From Chrysoporthe austroafricana (taxonomy: Eukaryota; Ascomycota; Sordariomycetes; Diaporthales; Cryphonectriaceae), in contig JYIP02000001.1 in assembly GCA_001051155.2 (NCBI GenBank), positions 5,828,001 through 5,892,000 on the forward strand: a stretch of 64,000 bases of DNA, in the 5' to 3' direction. Position numbers and translations under genes: made by a program. The first letter of the stretch is position 1. Every line of letters starts with the position of its first letter. A model generated the notes under the pieces. It did no database searches, was not told where the DNA came from, and saw only the letters and a list, made by a program, of their open reading frames with translations. This document shows positions 1 to 10,463 of this stretch, in pieces.

Positions 1-214
1 CAGCTATCTGATCCATGCTGAAGTGAGTCGATCCCTGTTTCCTTGTTAAATCGACAGAAGAGTATTGTCACGCTGGGTGAAGGAGCGGTACTGACGATGT
101 GCGTAGGATGCTGCCTACCAGGTCAAGGCGGACCAGACGAACGAGTTCGTCTTCAACACCGAGGCTCATCCGGTCAAGATCCCTGGCGGTGAAAGTAGCA
201 AGAGGAAGAAGTGA
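1..214 (+). CDS. GH47 alpha-1,2-mannosidase, C-terminal end (partial)
   Basis: Last two exons of a gene entering from the left edge: 1..22 and 107..214, intron 23..106 with a GTGAGT donor, a CTGAC branch site and a TAG acceptor. The readable tail is 42 residues. It contains VFNTEAHP, the motif that closes the catalytic (alpha/alpha)7 barrel of glycoside hydrolase family 47, preceded by a YLI segment matching the usual KYxYLL stretch. GH47 enzymes trim mannose from N-glycans in the ER or Golgi, or act in ER-associated degradation. The protein ends in a basic KRKK tail rather than a transmembrane segment. Everything upstream lies outside the window, so the subclass (Mns1-like or EDEM-like) cannot be decided. 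The GH47 call rests on this one motif plus correct spacing and splice signals. Confidence 0.7.
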
Positions 215-3200
215 CCCTCATGTTACTTATTATTATTATTTTTCCCCGCATTTTATGGCTGCATATGTGCCGAGACATTCGTATAGATAGACTTAGCATT
301 CGATCGTAGCTCTTAATAACTTGGGATAATCATCGAGACCAGAGGGCAGTCCGCCTAGGTGGCATCATTCACGGAAGAGATCACTGAACGAAAAAGTACC
401 TAGGTACCTGGCATGATGTCTATTAATAGTAGCCGTTTTCACGCCGATATTTTCGCGGCATGCCTGCCTGAGCTTTCAGCTGACCTAAACCACTATATGC
501 TTCCGGCCCCACAATAGCAAATCAGAAACAATATAGTGATGACGCGGGAGAGTAGACCGAGAAAAGGAAAGTCTGGATGCGAGGTCGCACTGTATACAGC
601 GCAAGGCAGTGCCAACAGTTCAGTTCTCTCCAATTGGATGGGATCGGATTCAGTCGGGAGCAAACATAGATTGCGTTATCCAGATCCTGGATTCTTCAGC
701 TCGTGCTGCTCTCGGCGTCTTTGCGGGAACAAATCAGGAGATACACGTGCTCTTGGAATCCATCCTCCAGCATGTGGAGTGACATTCGCACGGATTCAGG
801 TAAGGTATTGGTGGAGGTCGAACTCCGAGCACAGATTGCCGACATCTGCGGCGGGGGCTGCCTCGTGGTGGACTCAATGTCCTCTGCATGTCGTGTCAGC
901 GCATAGGCAGAACCTATATCCGGTCTTCCAAATCTCGGTAGATCTCAATATCTCGCAAGGAGCGTTGAGATGATTCCCAGGCGGGCCTGGCGTAGTCTTC
1001 AGCTGCTATTGTCTAACACGGAGTGTAAGTTGACAAGCGAGCCTTGTACGGCGAGTCTGGCTTCCATTGCCAGAAGGGGCGCGGAATGATGGCATACAGA
1101 TGAATGTATCAAAAAGAGCGTTATTGCATGGCGGTGCAAACGACTGAATGCCCGAGTGGAGTTCCACGGGCTAATCACGGCCAGGCGTCTAAAGCTCAAA
1201 GACGGCTTCTGTGCCTTACTGCAGACACGGAACCGAAGTCTAAGAGCGCCAACAACCAAAAGGCCTACAATTAGCTTGTCAATTATTAGAAAGGGTGGCG
1301 CGGTCGGTGAGCCGGTCGGTCCATTCGTCAATTACTCGCAGCTCGACGGGAGCACTGCTACCGTAGCAGGCTTCTCCCATATTGCGAGCAGTTGCCGCTA
1401 GGGATTGCACCTGCCTAGGTACGTCGACACGACGCTCCAGGCACCTTTCGCTGGCTTCCAGCTCAAGGCTAATGATTTGAATTGCGCCGATCGGTTGTCT
1501 ATGAAAAACGATGACCATAGCGAGCTGATCCGGATAATAATGTGAGGATGGTCGGTTATATTCATAACTCGGCTGTGTGAGTCCCTATCATGGTCAGACT
1601 GACATCGTAATATATTACAAAGAACATCCCTGGCCGAACGACCTTCTAGACCAAGCCGACGAGTTACAATGTAGGTCATCAGCATCCCACGCCCAATTGT
1701 GTAAGTCACGCTCTCCCAGCCCCCTGAATGGCACAGACCGAGGGACCCTCGTCAAGTATGATGACCTCGAAAGGTTCTAGCGACATACTGTTCATCAGGC
1801 TCTGGTGCTCCTTTCGTTCGTACCACTGGCCCCCTAGCCGTAGATGCGCCCTGTCGCTTCTCAGAGGGTTTTTCTGCCTTGTGTCTAGGCCTACTAGCTC
1901 GGACAGTATCCAGCATCGGCTTGACTGTGCGAGTGATGTGTCGCATCACACACTATTTGATGGAAAGCGAGTTCTGTGGAGGCCCGAGTGTCTCCTCATT
2001 GTCGATGCGCTGGCGACATGGGGGATCTGTGATCCACCTCGGTGAGAGTCGCGGCCGAGATTGAGCCCTGTGAGCCACCCTCACGTCGCCTTGGGCACTG
2101 CTGAGGTGCTTGCCCGATACCATACCCCGCCTCCTCTTCCATGGCCTGTGGTCGTTCACTGGTAGTTGGTGCTAACCCGCAGCCCTCGCATCCTTCAGGC
2201 GGTGAGAATCACTGCCCAACGGTCGACGGCGCGAGTTGTTGCGGCTAGAGCTCAAGCAGACACTCGGATGGGACAGAGGTCGCTGGTTCTTCTCCCGTAT
2301 TGCGAAACTGAGTTCAGGCCCGGTCTCCTGGGCGATCCATTGGGCACATCCTCCCATGCCCATGTCCGCTGACCTTTCCTGATCTTATCTTTCTGAGCCA
2401 TCATAACCGTCCGCGAGTCTGGCATGTAAGGTGCCGAGGCTGTTTACCCTCCCCCTTCTCTGCATCTTTCTGATTGCCGGCTTGATCAACTCCGAGCCAG
2501 CTTGAGCCGGTCATATACCAGGTACGCTGCACAAAATACGGCCTGATCATACTCAGGCCGAACCAACATCCCGCAACAGCTTTCCCCGACATGGCCCACG
2601 GCCCGACCACACCGGCAGCCTTTGGACCCCCATGATCAATGTCTTGCTGGATCGTCGTTGCGTGTAAACAGATCGATGCTTGTCACACCGCAGTAGATAA
2701 GGTGGTCTGAAATCTAGTGCGTGTGGGGAATTTGGCCGATCGCTGAGCGACGAGATAGAGGGAGTCGGGCGGTGAGCATAGGATCACAGCTACAAAGGCT
2801 CCCAGCCCGTGCCTCGAGCCAGCCTGTGTTTCGAACCCCATCGATACTGCCCATGGGTCTCTCTACGTCGCCAGGGGGAATAAGGGCCCCCACGGAGGCC
2901 CCCGGGTTCATGAGATGGGACACACTTACCTACACGTGGCCCGCATGATGCAGGGCCAAGGAGTTGTCAGGTACGAGGAGACGTGCGGGTCACATGAGCA
3001 ATCAGATGAGGTTCGGGGGAGTTGGGCTCTCGAGACTGAGGTGAGCAGGCGAGAGCGCGACACCTCACCCTTCCCCAGCGCCTAGGGGTTATTGGATTCC
3101 CACCTCAGATCCGTCTCGTCAGAGTCAAGACGGGTATGACGGCGGTCGACCACCGAGACGGAGCATTGAGTGATCATCCCGGGTGGGCGGGCATGCGACG

Positions 3201-3570
3201 ACTGGGAGCGTGACGCTCTGCGCAAGCAGCGCCTCGACTGGACTGGTCCCCGAGAAAGTTTCCCCACCGCGAGCACGTCGGATGGCTTGGTACACATCGG
3301 AGGACAACCTCTGGCCAATGGCCAGACCACAGGTGCCATTCATTGTCCCAGAGAGGCGCTACCACGGGCACCCAAACTTTGTATCCGCCTCGCATGATGC
3401 CGAGCTATGAGCCCCCGACGAGATGAACCATGGAATGGGCGGTCACGGCTTTCCTCCGCCCTCGAGGGGGGAGGAGGAGGAGGAGGGGGAGGAATAGAGC
3501 ATATTGTTTCCGCCATAGCAGGTTAGTCCTTGTGCCGAGCCGGCTGCTGCAGGGTGGGCGAGGTGCTAGG

Positions 3571-3660
3571 CGCTGGGTGCTGGGTGCTGGGTGCTGGGTG
3601 CTGGGTGCTGGGTGTTGTGTGCTGTGTGCTGTGTGCTGGATGCTGGATGCTGTATGCTGC
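3571..3660. repeat. GCTGGGT heptamer minisatellite
   Basis: About six perfect head-to-tail copies of GCTGGGT, followed by about six degenerate copies (GCTGTGT, GCTGGAT, GCTGTAT). Unit divergence increases toward the right, as expected for an ageing tandem array. It lies in non-coding DNA. Confidence 0.9.
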
Positions 3661-4791
3661 CGAGTGTCGTTGACGCGGTGGGACGGATGCGGTACATCGC
3701 ATGTAGTACCTGGCTGGGCACATGCCTAGGTAGACAAGTGGTACTAATGCACGCTGCAGTGGCCGGGCCGCAGCCAGGTGGCTCTCTGGTCAGCCGGGCC
3801 GAGCTGTCCTGCCCGAGCCAGACGTGCCAGGCAGCGCCAGCCTCTCTCGTCCATCCATCCACCATCACGTAATCCGCGCTACCGCTGCTCACGATGACCG
3901 CAGCCGCACGCCTCACCACCAACGCCCTCGCCCGCAGACTCACACGCACCTACGATCCCTCCGTCCATCCCCTTACGTCGCCCGCGACAGTGAGAGACGC
4001 AGCCTACCGCACACCGCCAGACACTTCCCAACCACCACGGCCAACGCGCAGCGGCATTACTGTTGCGGCCGACCTGCATCCTGCAGTTACACTCGCCACC
4101 CTCTCCGAATACCCTCAGGCCCTGTCCTGCCTGCCTGCTGGGCATCTATCTCATCGCCTCGGCCGCCGCGGGGTCTATCCAGGACTGGCCCAACACGGCG
4201 GGCGTCGCACCACCACCTCGTATCGACGCAAGAGCATCTACTGCCGGCCTGACCCGCGGGCCACGGTGGTGTCCTGCCCGTCGTCGGCCGCCTGCCCGGG
4301 CTGTCTTCTCTGCCAGAAGCCTCTCCCGGCATCTGGTGCCGTTCCTGGCGGACCGGAGTACCGCAGCAGATCGTCTCGACTGGGGACTGAGGCCCCCCAG
4401 CCCTGCCCTGCCCAGCCCTGCCCTGCCCTGCACAGGCGTACAGTGTCTGCTCGCGTCTCGGCCGCTCCCAGGCATTCCTGTGCCCCCTCGCAGGCTCGCA
4501 GGCCTGATACGGTAGTACCGCCTTGGACGCCCGTAGGCCACGCAAGCCACGCAGTCCACGCACCCCTCGATACCACACCTACGACACTGTATACCTCCTC
4601 CACCCTCGACATGTCGATAAAGTAGGTCCATCACCCTCCGTGTCCCGTTCCATCCTCTATCTCTGTGCCTCCTTTCCCGTTTCCCTGCATATGCCCGCTC
4701 CACCTCCCAGTCTCCGATATCTGCTTCCTTGATCCGTCGCCCTCAAAGAGCTACCCCCCTTCTTCTTGGTATCACCTCCATATCACAGCCC

Positions 4792-4793
4792 TG

Positions 4794-4824
<31 letters not shown>

Positions 4825-4845
4825 CCCCCCACACACACACACACC
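4792..4845. repeat. CT microsatellite, C run and AC microsatellite upstream of a start codon
   Basis: About fourteen CT units, nine or ten C residues, then about seven AC units, ending roughly 18 nt before the ATG at 4863. Pyrimidine-rich tracts close to transcription starts are common in filamentous fungi, so this may lie in the core promoter or 5' UTR of the GRAM-domain gene. Confidence 0.9.
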
Positions 4846-4862
4846 ATCTCTCCGTCTGCCCC

Positions 4863-5858
4863 ATGGACATACACCTCGGGTCTCAGCTGCATCAGGCCAT
4901 CATTGCAGCAAGCACACCTCGCGGGGACGCGGCCGTCCCCGACTCAGAACCCGGGGAGCCGTGTACTGAGAAGCGGGCTGACAATGGCTGCAGCTGGGTG
5001 ATGCTCAGGCAGAATGGCGAGATTGAGCCGCTGGACGACGAGATCGTAGTCCTCAAGACGCCAGACCATGTGAGCCTCGAGCTGCGCGTTCCACAGGGTC
5101 TGCGGACGGACAGCTCCAACTTCTCAGTCAAGTGCGACGACGGGGTCGCCTATGTCACAAACAAGAGGGTTAGCGATCCGCCTGTCCTTCCCCCTTCCCA
5201 TCCTTCCCTCTCTTGTCCCACCCCCCTTTGGGCGGGGCAAAAAGTACACAAATCGTAGGGTGGTTTCAAGCTTCCTCCTTGATCGATCTTCTAATCCCTT
5301 CAGATTATCTACCTGGCCGCACGACCGACGGCGACATTTCAGTCTTTCTCAGCCTTCATACTAGACACATATGACCCGCAGCCACGCGGAGGCGGTTGGC
5401 TTGGTTTCGGAGCCTGGAGATGGAAGGCAGAGGCCAAGCCTAGGCCAGGCGGGGGAATACCTGGCGGCATCCCCCGGATCGAGCTTACCATGATCTTCAA
5501 CCACGGCGGTATCGATGCATACCACAGCAAGTACTGTCTGATGTACGAGCGGCTCAGCCATGCGTGGGACGTCAGTAGGGAGACGGGGGCGCAGATCATC
5601 GTCCATGATGATGACTTGCCTCCCTATTCCCCCGCGGAAGCTAGGGGTGGATCCGCGCACCCAGCATCGGTGCCATCGACAGAGGTGCCTGCCCAGGCCC
5701 CGACACAACAGCCGCAGCCGCAGCCGCAGCCGCAGCCGCAGCCGCAGCCGCAGCCGACGCCGACGGAGCCACCTCCTGGGTACGATGAGGCCCAGGCTCA
5801 GGCTGTGGAACAACAATTTGATGAACGGGAACGGCAGGATGCTGAGAGGGCTCAATGA
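4863..5858 (+). CDS. WBP2-like PH-GRAM domain protein with PPxY motif
   Basis: Two exons, 4863..5168 and 5304..5858. The intron (5169-5303) has a GTTAGC donor, a CTAAT branch site ten bases before the acceptor, and a CAG acceptor. The product is 286 aa. Residues about 40-200 resemble the PH-GRAM domain of WW-domain-binding protein 2: YVTNKRIIYL, then a TFQSFSA segment, then a GG-rich turn and an ELTMIF strand. The tail is proline-rich, with LPPY, an eight-unit Pro-Gln repeat (residues about 238-253) and PPGY, which fits the PPxY consensus bound by WW domains such as those of Rsp5-type ubiquitin ligases. By family it is probably a cytosolic adaptor; its fungal role is unknown. Splicing at these exact sites restores the GRAM core without a gap, which supports the model. 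Confidence 0.8.
5709..5756 (+). repeat. In-frame CAGCCG x8 (Pro-Gln) repeat
   Basis: Eight perfect copies of CAGCCG within the second exon of the WBP2-like gene, encoding alternating Gln and Pro. Copy number is likely to vary between strains. Confidence 0.95.
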
Positions 5859-7180
5859 GGCGTGGCTCTAGTGGAAACCGCCTATCTCGAGATGTGGCTC
5901 ATCCCGCAGCATTGGAGAAGGCGCATTGAGACGAGGTTGCATCTCTTCCTGTTCTTTCTTTTCTTTGCAACCATACTGCTGTCGAAAGTGCTCAATCGTC
6001 GGGACCCCCGTTGTTCGGAGACTATCATCTAGGAACAATATCCATGCGGATGAGGCACAGATGCCAGTAATTAGCATCTCGGGAACGGCTGCTAGCTTAC
6101 CGTGGGTCGGGGCAGGCACAGCCTCTCCAAGTGCTCCTGGGTGCGTCCCGCAGAAGCACTCACTACGGCAACCCGGTGCATTTTATGATGGCGCACACGA
6201 CGTCATAGTTGGGTTCAAAACTGAAATTTCGAAAGTTCGCCTCTCGCGCCCGGCCGGAGACCAATTTGACGTTTCTTTGGCGATAGAAAGCTTCTATTGT
6301 TGACCCTAGGCAGCCTTTCGTTCCGAGGGGGTTTCTTCTCCACCCTGCGCATGCTGACCACTGATGTGACACTCAGCACCTAGGAACACTGCCAAAACAG
6401 TGATTCAAGATAGCCTGGGCTGAATTGCATTTCTCATGTTCTCCCGACGGGATCATCGCCGGAGCAGACCCGGGATGAACGTTCGATTCAGCGTTAGGGC
6501 CTGGAACATGCTCCACTTGGCCCGTTGAGCAACGCATACGTACTTTTTATTGTGTTTTGAGTCAAGTGTCCACTCTCGGAGGAAGCCCCGAGGTGTATTG
6601 GAGGTCGACGCCTTTCAGCTCTTGTGTTAGTCTCTGCCGCTATTTTGCTTCTTAAGGTTTGGATCCCCCTTTAGCTTCCTGCCGCCACACTCATGATCTG
6701 CGATCCATGTCTCATCGCCTGGTGCCCAAATACCCAGTGGTTGAACTCCCTTGCTTAGATGGCGTGGATGGACACCATCACCCCATACCTGGTATACTAG
6801 ATGTCTGAAGACGCTGCTTGCCTCCTATGCCTGAACGTCCAGTCAAAGCTCACCGCCGGTACGCCTCCCTGAGCTAATCTATAGAAGACAGGAAAGATTC
6901 CCCCCAGGACAAGATGATGTTGTGTTGGTTTCGCTCAACTTTGACAGCTCCCTCTTCGCTGTTTCTCTCAGCATCAGACTTTCTGTTTGCAAGTGTCTGC
7001 CGTCTCTCGTGACGCGATGAGACCCTGACTACTCGAAACCTCCTTCTCACCCGTGTTTTCTCATCGACAACACAGCCGTTCGCAGCGAGCCTGTGATTCC
7101 GAGAGGGCGCAGAAGTGATGCTAGTCATCTCTGTCTTCTCGGAAGAGCCAACCCTACCCGCCTGAGGCGGCCTACGCAAT
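5859..7180. other. Intergenic interval without recognised genes
   Basis: About 1.3 kb with only short ORFs on both strands that carry no recognisable domain. It should contain the 3' UTR of the GRAM-protein gene and the promoter of the seven-TM gene. Confidence 0.6.
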
Positions 7181-8713
7181 ATGCGTGAGGTTGCTCCGTC
7201 CCATCTCTCATTTACGTTGATTACGTTCATGTTTGGATTCTCGACAGCATGTGCTGCCTTCACGGGAGCGAAAATCGTCCAGCAGACATTCCGAACATGG
7301 CGCCGATCCAAGAACATCCTCACGCATCCCTACATCATGATGATCACGGCAGAGTGGCTGTCCAGCGTGGTCATTTCTATCGTCTCCTTCCTGTTCATCG
7401 ACGGCGTGATAGCTCCAGGGTCGGTGCGCTCCTCTTCTCCCGCCCTTGACGTCTGCCGAAGCCCTCAGTGACCGTTGCTGACCTGGTCACGACAGATTCG
7501 TCTTGTTCTTTAGCATACGTATGTCTCCTTGCTAGACCTTTGGTCGTGAGATCCCATGCTTATAACTTGCGCGACTCCCCCCAACGATAGTATGTCTCTG
7601 GGTCGTACAGGTCGGTCTACCTCACGATCGGAGCCCCCGCACCCCACTCGTCCTTTGCTAGCAACTAACCCCGATCCAGATACAATGCATCATGCATATC
7701 ATCATCAATCGTATAGCTCTGATCATGTACGACCAGAGACGGGTGAAAAAGCTGAAGTGGGCAGCGACATTGTTGATCGGGGCCATCAACGTCAGTGTCT
7801 TCATCATCTGGATGCCTGCTCGCCTACAGATCAACTCGGGCTGGATGCACCTCAACGACATTTGGGATCGCATTGAGAAGGGTCTCTTCGCTGTGTTAGA
7901 TCTAGGTCTCAACCTGTACTTTATCTACCTGGTTCGAAAGGAGCTGGTCACCTTTGGTCTGACCAAGTACCGGTATCTGTACCGCTACAATATCGGCATG
8001 ATTTTCATCTCAATATCACTCGATGTGAGCACAACCCCTACCCTACCCACCCACAGACGTTCCCCGACTGACCCGAGACAGGTGGTCCTCATAGGCATCA
8101 TGTCTATACCGGACCAATCCACCTTCCTGTAAGAAAGGACAGGACCTCGTCCAGTCCCCAGCGTCCTGCCCCTGTGGTTGATGATCTTCTAACCAGCCAC
8201 AGCTACGTCCAGTTCCACCCCCTCATGTATCTCATCAAGCTCAACATCGAGATGAACATGGCCGAGCTCATCCTCAAGATCGTCAAGGCCCGCTCGCCGG
8301 CCGCGGGCGCCGAGCTCTACCGTTACGCCGGGGTCGACCCTGTCCACGGACTGCCGAGGACAGGCAGCGCGCGGAATGGCTCGGGCATGTCCAAGAGGTC
8401 CGGGGCAGCCTCCAGCGCCAGCGTGGCGGCCCACTCCCAGACGGACATCCTGTTCCCCGGGTCGAGCCCTGCTGGGCCGACATGGGAGGTGACGCAGATG
8501 CCGGCGGATGCAGACGTGAGTGATATAGTGGATCAGGGGAAGGCGAGCATGGCCGAGGGGAGCGCTGGAGGCCTGACGGTTCCGACTCCCACGAGGCCAG
8601 CGTTCGTGAGGAATACGAGTGAGGTGACGCAATTGGAGCTGAGTGTTGGGTGTCCAAGTGTCGGGACTAGGGAGAGGCGAAGTGTCGTAGCAGCAGAACA
8701 GCCAATCTGTTGA
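7181..8713 (+). CDS. Seven-transmembrane fungal membrane protein, six exons with two micro-exons
   Basis: Proposed exons: 7181..7419, 7496..7518, 7591..7610, 7680..8024, 8082..8128, 8203..8713, giving 394 aa. All joins keep frame, and most introns have standard signals (GTATGT, GTGAGC and GTAAGA donors; CAG or TAG acceptors). Exons 2 and 3 are only 23 and 20 nt, yet are needed to complete the third hydrophobic segment (FVLFFSIL then CLWVVQ). Seven hydrophobic stretches are visible, the last near YVQFHPLMYLIKL. The C-terminal 130 residues are polar, Ser/Thr/Gly-rich and probably cytoplasmic. The layout resembles a receptor-like integral membrane protein family that I recall as widespread but unnamed in Sordariomycetes. 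No function or ligand can be assigned. The start codon is the first ATG compatible with TM1. Confidence 0.75.
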
Positions 8714-9536
8714 GCTCATCAATATCAACCGGTACTATATCTGAGGACCAGACAAGAAACGCATCTCAGTAGAGGACCCACAAGATGGGACACCTCCAGA
8801 CTTCTCAAGTCCCGTAGATATGCATGTCACCACCGTCTTTCGTGATTGGTTGACCTCCACCAAGCTGGATGGTGTCGATATGGTTATGAAAGGCTTTTGT
8901 TGTGGGGTTCAAGGGGGATTGAATCCGAACGCTTGCCAAGACGTCGCATTCTTAGCATGTCATTTTTCTTTAGGTTGAGGTTATCTTCTATCGCTTATAA
9001 AAACGCTATCAAAGCATATAGAAGAATAAAAAGCTTATATAAATATTTAACTTAAAATAAATACATAAATACTATATTGAAATGTTACTATAGAATTTAG
9101 AAATATATTTTTTTGTTTTGCTTCCGAATTCGAAAGCAGTCTGTTTTTAAAAAAACCGTTCTGCATTCTGTAAGCGCGCCTACCATTCTTCAAGGCTAGA
9201 TGCGTGCAGGCCCTGCCGTATCTCCTGTTAATCTTGTCTGGTGCCCTTCTATGGTGAGGACTGCTGGCCCCTGGAGGTACGAAGCAGGTAGCTCCCAGGG
9301 TTAGGGTAGTCAGCCAATCAGATTGACTCAATTAGCTTACCCGGTTTTTCCCAGACTCGACGGACGAGCTTTCACGATCCCATCCCGATCTTCCGTGCAG
9401 TGTCAACGACATCACTCCACCCACGCCCTTCCTCAAACCACCGTCGCCGCCGCCGCCGCCGCCACACGTACGCGAGCCACTGCCGACCGAAAGCCAGCCT
9501 TTAAAGCCAATCGTCTCCGGTCGAGACACAGCCGCA
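8714..9536. other. Intergenic interval with AT-rich island
   Basis: No gene seen. Bases about 8945-9175 are strongly AT-rich (runs of TTTATA, AAATAA and ATTTTTTT) against a GC-rich background. This could be a decayed, RIP-affected repeat remnant or simply UTR sequence. The right-hand part, up to 9536, is the QCR6 promoter and leader, with a GCC repeat around 9445-9462. Confidence 0.6.
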
Positions 9537-10463
9537 ATGGGTTTCTGGGACGCCATCACCGACCTGGTCGACGCCGCCACGCCATGGAGCGTCGCCGATG
9601 CTGAGGCCCCCGAGGCGGAGTCCAAGGTGCGTTGCCATCTCCAGTTTCACTCTTGAGAGCTTCTCGTCGGCCTCGGGGCCGTCTCCGCGAGCATTCACCA
9701 CAATACGACGGACTGGAGCGTGGGCGCCGTGCCTTGCGCTTTTCCGCTCATGGGATCGATCTGCAGCTGACCTGCGCTCTTTCTTGCACAGTCCGACGAC
9801 GCTCCTACTGAAGACTCCAAGGACGCTGGCAAGCAGGAGCCCGCAAGCGAAGACTCCGAGGAGCCTGCCGAGGAAGAGCCTGAGGAGGAAGAGGAGGAGG
9901 AGGAGGAGGATGATGACGAGCCGAAGGACCCGAAGGAGGAGCTCGAAGAACGTTAGTCACCATGCCTCGGACCAAGATGCCCCCGCGATCCATCGATGCC
10001 TTTCAGTTCTCTCTTGCCACTGGCGGCGGCTCTGGACTCCTTGGGTCGATTTGCAATGCGGAGTAGGCCAGATTCATTACCGCCAGAGGCAGGCACAGGA
10101 CTACAGCATCCCCGGTATAGCTTCGGTACGAACGGGAGAAGAATCGGCTGACAGGATCTGGAAACACAGAATGCAAGGAGTCGAAGCAGTGCGCACCTGC
10201 CAAGCACCATTACGATGAGTGCGTTGAGCGTGTCACTAGCCAGGAGGACAACGGTGGTGCCAAGGAGGATTGCGTCGAGGAGTGTAAGTCGGAATCTCCC
10301 CTCGAGCTGGGCTAACTAGCTTCCGGGAGCACGGGTCTCGCCACGCGCATACTGCTTGCGAGTTTACAGTGTGATCTGTGCTAACGAAAGCGGAACAGTC
10401 TTCCACCTTGCCCACTGCGCGACTCAATGCGCTGCTCCCAAGCTGTGGTCCGTCCTGAAATAG
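9537..10463 (+). CDS. QCR6: Cytochrome bc1 complex subunit 6 (hinge protein)
   Basis: Four exons: 9537..9626, 9792..9951, 10170..10283, 10399..10463; 142 aa. Donors are GTGCGT, GTTAGT and GTAAGT; acceptors are all CAG. QCR6 is the acidic hinge subunit of respiratory complex III on the intermembrane-space side, which helps dock cytochrome c to cytochrome c1. Visible marks: the N-terminus MGFWDAITDLVDAATPW typical of filamentous-fungal QCR6; a long Glu/Asp tract (residues about 50-72); and a C-terminal helical hairpin with paired cysteines (QCKESKQC, YDECVERV, EDCVEEFFHLAHCAT), ending APKLWSVLK. Length matches the family. Intron positions are supported because each join restores conserved text. 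No oddity apart from the high intron load in so short a gene. Confidence 0.95.

Larger units (their letters stand above)
215..4862. other. Long gene-poor interval
   Basis: About 4.6 kb between the mannosidase stop and the GRAM-protein start. Many short overlapping ORFs exist on both strands, but none shows a recognisable domain or convincing splice pattern. Base composition is more even than in the coding blocks. The interval holds a GCTGGGT minisatellite (3571-3660), short CCCTG/CCAGC runs near 4385-4432, and a CT/C/AC tract next to the following gene. The last few hundred bases probably contain its promoter and 5' UTR. Confidence 0.6.

Noticed and set aside
3894..4625. 243-aa plus-strand ORF
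   Set aside because: No recognisable domain, odd composition, overlapped by three other open frames; treated as chance ORF in promoter DNA.
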